This document shows positions 57,501 to 64,000 of a stretch of 64,000 nt of DNA, piece after piece. Both the position numbers and the translations under genes were made by a program. The stretch comes from Magicicada septendecula (lineage: Eukaryota > Arthropoda > Insecta > Hemiptera > Cicadidae), in NCBI GenBank assembly GCA_034769895.1, contig CM068371.1, positions 404,223,969-404,287,968 of the forward strand. Reading direction: 5' to 3'. Numbering within the stretch: position 1 is the first letter of the stretch; each line of letters begins with the position of its first letter. The notes beneath the pieces are model-generated. The model searched no databases. It saw nothing but the letters and a program-made list of their open reading frames with translations, and had not been told where the DNA came from.

Positions 57501-57832
57501 GGAACAGTAAATTACAGGAGATAAGAGAGTTTAGACACCAAGGCACAAATAATTTGACAGCAAAACAAGTAGAAGATCTCATTATAATATATAAGAAGTA
57601 TAAACATGTATTTTCAGAAAAACCAGGAAAAGTAAAAAACTATCAGTGTAGAATACAATTTAAAGAACCAGCAGAATTCCACAGAAAATCCTATCCTATA
57701 CCATATCCATTGAAGGAGGCGGTTAGAGCTGAAATTAATAAAATGTTGTTAAATGATATAATTGAGCATAGCCAATCACCATATACTAGCTCAATAGTAG
57801 CAATTCAGAAGATTATAATCAACAATCCATGA
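54584..57832 (+). CDS. T unit 2 coding parts (gag, protease, start of reverse transcriptase)
   Basis: Same order as unit 1: Gag coiled coil from 54584, main Gag to 56745 (590-residue version), protease 56853-57194, and end of protease plus reverse-transcriptase start to 57832. The main Gag part is three residues longer than in unit 1 (a VNL insertion in the coiled coil), shared with unit 3. Element status is as for the array. Confidence 0.82.
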
Positions 57833-57931
57833 AAAAATATCATGAGGAAGAAAAGGTAAAATAACATAAGTAATTATGTCCTCACACCTAATGAAGTGTT
57901 CAGAAATAATTACTTCTGAAGGGAGGCAATT

Positions 57932-59623
57932 TGTAACGAAACAAAATGTTACAAAAGAATAGTAAATAATAGTGGAATCCGATCCAGAGAAGAAACAAGA
58001 AATAATAATTGAAGCAAATTAAAGGAAACCTAGTTGGTTTGACTTATATAATATTATCAAGAAACCCAGAAAAAACCCAGTAGAATAGGGCAGTAAACAG
58101 AAAAAAGTTAGATAAATAAACCTAGCAGGCCTAATCAACTTACCCTGAATAACAACCAAACCCAATAAAGAGTACCTAATCATAAATTAAAATTGTATTA
58201 ACAAAATTGTATCGACATATTTTAAGGATAGAAAAAGGGACACAAACCTTACAGTTATATGAGTGACATAATATATATAGTGACACAGACTACTGTTAAA
58301 CAGTGTTAATTATTTTTGTATGAAAAGTGTTTTATTGTTATTATTAGACAGAATTTTAGTTTATCATACAGACAATAGTTTAGCAGTATAAATAAACTAA
58401 AACTGTCAAAAACAATTATTATTATTAAGAGTTTTGTTGTATGTTATAAGATTTTATGTCACCAGTTAATTTATGTAAATATATTTATCTCAGGTAGTCA
58501 AAGTAGAAATTACAATCAACCATAACAAATTGTTCCACCACATATCATAGAAATTCAAATTAATAAGGTTTTACAGTTATAAACTGAGGCATGTTTAGTA
58601 TCAAATTGTTTATAATTATCTAATTAATAATTGTATAAACATTGCATGTATCATTAGAGTATAATAATAAAATTATCTATTAAGGGTAATTTATAAAATA
58701 TAAAGTAGGTAATGGGTGTTGATCCTATAACATTTAACCTGTACATAAATGACCAATCAAAATTTAAGAAATTTGTATGAGTTCTATGACTAAAAAAGAA
58801 GAAATAACACTTAATTGTTAATTGTGATGGAAAACAGTTGAATAGTGCGTGTCTAGATTAATTAAAAAAAATATAAAAATAGATAACCCGTTTGTGAAAG
58901 AAGATCTGAAAGACCATCATCGAAGATAATAATCCTTCCACTACAATTTTCATGAAAAAGTAATACACACAATCAAGGAAAATTTCAGAATAAACAAGAA
59001 AACCTTCAGAATATCGTCTAGATGTGTAAAGTATAATTTGACAATATTTTTATCCAACAAGGAACAACCACTAGACAATATAACAATTTACACTAACACT
59101 AATCACTAGTAAACATTTTAAAGTGCAACCAAATTCAATATCTAAGCGAACAGTGATTACAAGGAAAACACTTATTGTACACATTAATAAACTACATTAT
59201 TTTCTGAGACGGACAAATAGTCATGATGTTGACGTTACTCTAACCTACATGCTTTTACGAAGCGTATTGAATATCGTCAAAACTTGTATGTAACTTAATA
59301 TATAATTTTTTGTAATTTTTTAGATTGTAAGTAATATATTGTTTGTAAAGGTACTATCTATTATTAATTAACATGTAAAGGAACTTTTCGTAGCAGCCAC
59401 AAGAATTCCCACGAAATATATAAAAATTATTTAGTTGTTAAATCCTGAGATAAATATCGATTGTGACAACCGTATGTATCGAATGGAATTTTCCAATAAT
59501 TTGAATTTATGTTACACAGATTAAACCATTATGTTATTAAATCATACCCATGCGTTATTATTTCAGGAACGTAATATATTATACCATTAAGATACTACGG
59601 GAAAAGAGAAAAGTATTATAAAT
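57932..59623 (+). repeat. T LTR 3
   Basis: This 1692-bp LTR is shared between units 2 and 3. It is closest to LTR 2 in the scattered variable positions noticed in its second half. Confidence 0.92.
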
Positions 59624-59739
59624 TGGCGCACCAACTAGTGAGGCTGAAATTAGGGAATATTAGGTAAAGAAATTGAAACAAGCAAATTAATTTCCTAATT
59701 TTTAGCTGGCAACTGTTATAAGTTCAAGAAATAATAAAG

Positions 59740-62700
59740 ATGCGTAAGAGGGCTACATCATTGAAACGGACGAAGGAGGCAGAGAAAGAAGTCAGGATGG
59801 AAGAGAAAGAAGTAACATCGGTGGAGGATGTGGAGACGTTAGCAAGAAAGGAAGATAGGGGAGACCCGAATCTTATAAAATTAATGGAATTAATGAATAG
59901 TATGAGTGAAAAAATGGACAGAAATAAGCAAGAAACGAATGACAATTTTAAGAAGCAGAAGGAAGAATTCACTGAAAACTCAATTAAACAAAATGAAATT
60001 TTGAGTCAAAACTTATTAAAACAAATGGAGGAAAAATTCGATAACATCAAGGAAGATAACAGACAAACGAATGAAAAAATTGATAGTATCAAGGAAGATA
60101 ACAGACAAACAATCAGAAAATTGACGGTATGAAGGAAGAGATTAACGAGAAAATAGACAGTATTAACAGGAATACAGAAGAAAATAACAGACAAATGAAT
60201 GAGAACTTGAGGCAAATTAATGACAAATTCGAAGAGAATAATAAAATAATGAATGACAAAATAGACAGCATTAAGGAAAGCAATAGACAAACCAATGAAA
60301 AAATTGATAGTATTAAAGAAAGTACTAATGAAACCTTAAGACAAACTATAAGTGAAAATAATAACCAAATGAAGGAAGAATTCAGGCAAATCAATGAAGA
60401 GAACTTAAGAAGAATTAATGGTAGAATTGAACAAGTCAACGATACAATTAACCAGAAGATGGACAAAATCGATGAGGAAAGGAAGCAAGAAATAGCTGAC
60501 ACTAATGAGAGATTGAGAAAAGCTAACGAAACCATTATACAAAATAAAGCAGTGATAAATACCAGAATAGACCAGGTACAAGAAAATAGTCGTATTCAAA
60601 TAGAAGGAATACAAAAGGAACAAGAAAATTTAGTAAATTTACAGAAACAAACCGGAGAAAGGTGTGACAGTATTAACACTACGGTGAACAATTTAACTGG
60701 TCAAGTACGCCAAAATCAAGAAGAAATTGAGTTAATTAGAACCAGACCAAATAATATTACTCATGTTTCCACAAATGAAACCAGAGAAGGAATTAATTTC
60801 AAAAATTATCGTAGAAACCCCATGGAATTCCTGGCCAGAATCGAGGAACATTTTAATAAACATCGAATAACTATCTGGAGCTCGATTAGAGAGATGTTGG
60901 ATGAGCATTTTAGAGAGATTACGGACAACTGGTGGACAGCAACCAGGAATGAGATAGTGGACTACGCTCAATTTAAAAAACTGTTTAAAGAAAAATACTG
61001 GTCCGAAGCGATACAGAATATTATAAGGGACAACATTTGTCAGGGAAGATATGATGGAAATAGAGGTACATCTCCAACTACTTACTTCTGGGGAAAGGTG
61101 TGTTTGGCGAGACACCTAGAGCCAAGAATACCAGAAGAATCCCTAGTAACTAAAATGGCATACCATTATGACACAGGAATTGCCAGAGCACGCCTGGGAA
61201 GCCAGATTAAAACGGTCCACGCAATGGCTGACTTATTAGAAAATTATGAACACGAGGGTTACTACAAAAGAAGCAGACAACGAACTGATCAGTGCGGTTC
61301 AAAAAATAATAACCATGGTATGAATCATAATCAATATAATAACATGAATAACCGGAATAGTTATGTCAACGATCGTAGTTCCAACCAAAATTTTACTCCA
61401 AGTAATAACCAACAAGCAAACTTCAATCGAAACCCAATTAACAATAATAGTAACAACAGGCCCAATCAAAATTACCATCCGGGTAATAGGATTAATAATA
61501 ATTATAATAACTACCGAACAAACCAAAATTATAATAATTTTAGGAGTAACTCAGGAGTTAATAACAATAATAATCAGGGTAATTATAATAATAATCGTCC
61601 CTACCGACCCCGAATAAATTATATCAGTGCCGAAGAAGGGGATTACTGGAGATACCATCAACATCGGAGGAACAGTTTTAATAACAGTTATGATCAAAGA
61701 GGAAATCCCAGAGGGATGAGTCACCATTATAACCGAGTAAGAAGTAGAAGCCAGGAGGACTTCCGAGAATCAAGGGGAAGCGAACAATTAGACAACCGAG
61801 AGGTTGAACAACCAGGAACCAGCACACCATTCCAGGCAGATCAACAGTCAGGCCCGGAAAATTATCATGATAGCCTTAATTTAAACGGAGTGAGGCAGTA
61901 ATAAACCCTCGCGACCCCTTACTGCTACTAACTACTGGGTACAATAACCACCAAATTCAAAAATATAGTAATAACAAATTACTACCAACTAATTATGAAA
62001 AACTAATTATGGAAAATAAAAGAATTTTGAAGTATAACAACAACCAAAGTTTAAGGACGGATAGTCAAAATCTTACTATTATTTACAATTATTATTTGAA
62101 AAATCTTCGAGAAGAACTGTTGGAGGAAACGGTGACAAGTAGAATCAACCAGCATAATGAAATTTTATACATAACCGCTCAAATTGAAGGAATTCCTACA
62201 CGAATAATGATAGATACTGGTGCAAATGTATCACTTATTAACGACGCTGAACTGGAGAGAATACAGAAACAAAGTAAAAATATAATACCTACCTTACCTG
62301 TCAATAATGTTATTTTAATAGTGCCACTGGGCGTCAAAATAAAACAGTGAGAAAACAAGTGTCATTGGAAATAGAAAGCAAAGGTGTTACAATTAATATT
62401 ATATGTTTGGTCGCAATCGGCCTACCATTCGAATTATTAATCGGATGCGATATGCTGAGGAAATATTCAGCCATTATTGATTTGAGCAAGGAGAAGGTGT
62501 CCTTGAACTCAGAAGGTGTTATGTGGACGGCAGAGTTAATAGGAAGCGATGGTGCCCCTCTGAACCGTACCCATCGCCAAGTTAGAGAATTAAATTTTTT
62601 AAAGAATGACACCCAATGCAGAAAAATAATCTATAATATGACAAATGAAGACCTGTGGAACAGTAAATTACAGGAGATAAGAGAGTTTAGACACCAAGGC

Positions 62701-62988
62701 ACAAATAATTTGACAGCAAAACAAGTAGAAGATCTCATTATAATATATAAGAAGTATAAACATGTATTTTCAGAAAAACCAGGAAAAGTAAAAAACTATC
62801 AGTGTAGAATACAATTTAAAGAACCAGCAGAATTCCACAGAAAATCCTATCCTATACCATATCCATTGAAGGAGGCGGTTAGAGCTGAAATTAATAAAAT
62901 GTTGTTAAATGATATAATTGAGCATAGCCAATCACCATATACTAGCTCAATAGTAGCAATTCAGAAGATTATAATCAACAATCCATGA
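59740..62988 (+). CDS. T unit 3 coding parts (gag, protease, start of reverse transcriptase)
   Basis: Same order and extent as unit 2: Gag coiled coil from 59740, main Gag to 61901, protease 62009-62350, reverse-transcriptase start to 62988. It differs from unit 2 by only a handful of bases by eye, so these two units separated most recently. Confidence 0.82.
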
Positions 62989-63087
62989 AAAAATATCATG
63001 AGGAAGAAAAGGTAAAATAACATAAGTAATTATGTCCTCACACCTAATGAAGTGTTCAGAAATAATTACTTCTGAAGGGAGGCAATT

Positions 63088-64000
63088 TGTAACGAAACAA
63101 AATGTTACAAAAGAATAGTAAATAATAGTGGAATCCGATCCAGAGAAGAAACAAGAAATAATAATTGAAGCAAATTAAAGGAAACCTAGTTGGTTTGACT
63201 TATATAATATTATCAAGAAACCCAGAAATAACCCAGTAGAATAGGGCAGTAAACAGAAAAAAGTTAGATAAATAAACCTAGCAGGCCTAATCAACTTACC
63301 CTGAATAACAACCAAACCCAATAAAGAGTACCTAATCATAAATTAAAATTGTATTAACAAAATTGTATCGACATATTTTAAGGATAGAAAAAGGGACACA
63401 AACCTTACAGTTATATGAGTGACATAATATATATAGTGACACAGACTACTGTTAAACAGTGTTAATTATTTTTGTATGAAAAGTGTTTTATTGTTATTAT
63501 TAGACAGAATTTTAGTTTATCATACAGACAATAGTTTAGCAGTATAAATAAACTAAAACTGTCAAAAACAATTATTATTATTAAGAGTTTTGTTGTATGT
63601 TATAAGATTTTATGTCACCAGTTAATTTATGTAAATATATTTATCTCAGGTAGTCAAAGTAGAAATTACAATCAACCATAACAAATTGTTCCACCACATA
63701 TCATAGAAATTCAAATTAATAAGGTTTTACAGTTATAAACTGAGGCATGTTTAGTATCAAATTGTTTATAATTATCTAATTAATAATTGTATAAACATTG
63801 CATGTATCATTAGAGTATAATAATAAAATTATCTATTAAGGGTAATTTATAAAATATAAAGTAGGTAATGGGTGTTGATCCTATAACATTTAACCTGTAC
63901 ATAAATGACCAATCAAAATTTAAGAAATTTGTATGAGTTCTATGACTAAAAAAGAAGAAATAACACTTAATTGTTAATTGTGATGGAAAACAGTTGAATA
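63088..64000 (+). repeat. T LTR 4 (partial, runs off window)
   Basis: The first 913 bp of a fourth LTR, starting TGTAACGAAAC. Whether another unit or the array's end follows cannot be seen. Confidence 0.9.

Larger units (their letters stand above)
47629..64000 (+). mobile_element. Tandem array of gypsy element T (three units and a fourth LTR)
   Basis: Layout: LTR 47629-49320, internal 49321-52775, LTR 52776-54467, internal 54468-57931, LTR 57932-59623, internal 59624-63087, LTR 63088 to beyond the window. Periods are 5147, 5156 and 5156 bp. Units are almost identical, so the array is young. Neighbouring units share one LTR, as expected from recombination between LTRs or from insertion of a multimer of a one-LTR circle. 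Parts seen in each unit: gag, protease and the first part of reverse transcriptase. Catalytic reverse transcriptase, RNase H and integrase were not seen, so each unit looks non-autonomous. The array continues off the window. Confidence 0.93.

Noticed and set aside
47629-64000. CRISPR-like or satellite array
   Set aside because: The 5.15-kb period, LTR edges, primer binding sites and gag-protease frames identify a tandem LTR-element array.

Overview
This looks like a stretch of a large, AT-rich animal genome made almost entirely of mobile-element remains. An insect is the best guess, from the mix of an R1-type LINE, other insect-style LINE tails, a pogo/Tigger-like DNA transposon, a mariner remnant, a Penelope-like element and Ty3/gypsy elements. 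The species cannot be named from the sequence. No convincing intact host gene was found; one weak candidate exon lies at 25.9-26.1 kb on the minus strand. No rRNA, tRNA or CRISPR array was recognised.

Layout. 1-2.4 kb: AT-rich sequence resembling a plus-strand gypsy LTR. 2.9-9.3 kb: a LINE fragment running into a 6-kb inverted duplication with arms of about 1.6 kb. The arms hold the 5' half of a decayed pogo-like transposase, and a longer minus-strand copy ends in the spacer beside a small Penelope-like hairpin element. 9.3-12.5 kb: another LTR-like stretch and unassigned sequence. 12.5-24.5 kb: a young, nearly whole minus-strand Ty3/gypsy element (here G1) with 2.86-kb LTRs and a 4-bp target duplication. 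24.5-32.3 kb: unassigned sequence with two LINE fragments and a mariner-derived MITE. 32.3-33.2 kb: a near-perfect hairpin transposon. 34.8-38.8 kb: two Penelope-like copies head to head. 39.5-47.6 kb: LINE fragments, a diverged plus-strand LTR, an R1-type LINE 3' end ending in a trinucleotide microsatellite, and a minus-strand LTR remnant.

47.6-64.0 kb (running off the window): a direct tandem array of a second gypsy element (here T) on the plus strand, laid out as LTR-internal-LTR-internal-LTR-internal-LTR with periods of 5147, 5156 and 5156 bp. Each internal block carries gag, protease and only the start of reverse transcriptase.

G1 and T belong to related gypsy lineages: their Gag capsid regions look alike and both use a TGGCGC-type primer binding site. 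The most unusual signal is inside the LTRs. The end of the G1 LTR next to the primer binding site carries a series of degraded copies of that site plus its flank, and the same design recurs in a diverged LTR at 43 kb and an LTR scrap at 47.3 kb. This suggests an LTR lineage that has lengthened by repeatedly absorbing its own primer-binding region. Hammerhead-ribozyme-like cores are visible in the Penelope-like copies and in the small element at 5.7 kb. All LTR-element statements describe fossils or probable fossils at the level of parts and layout.
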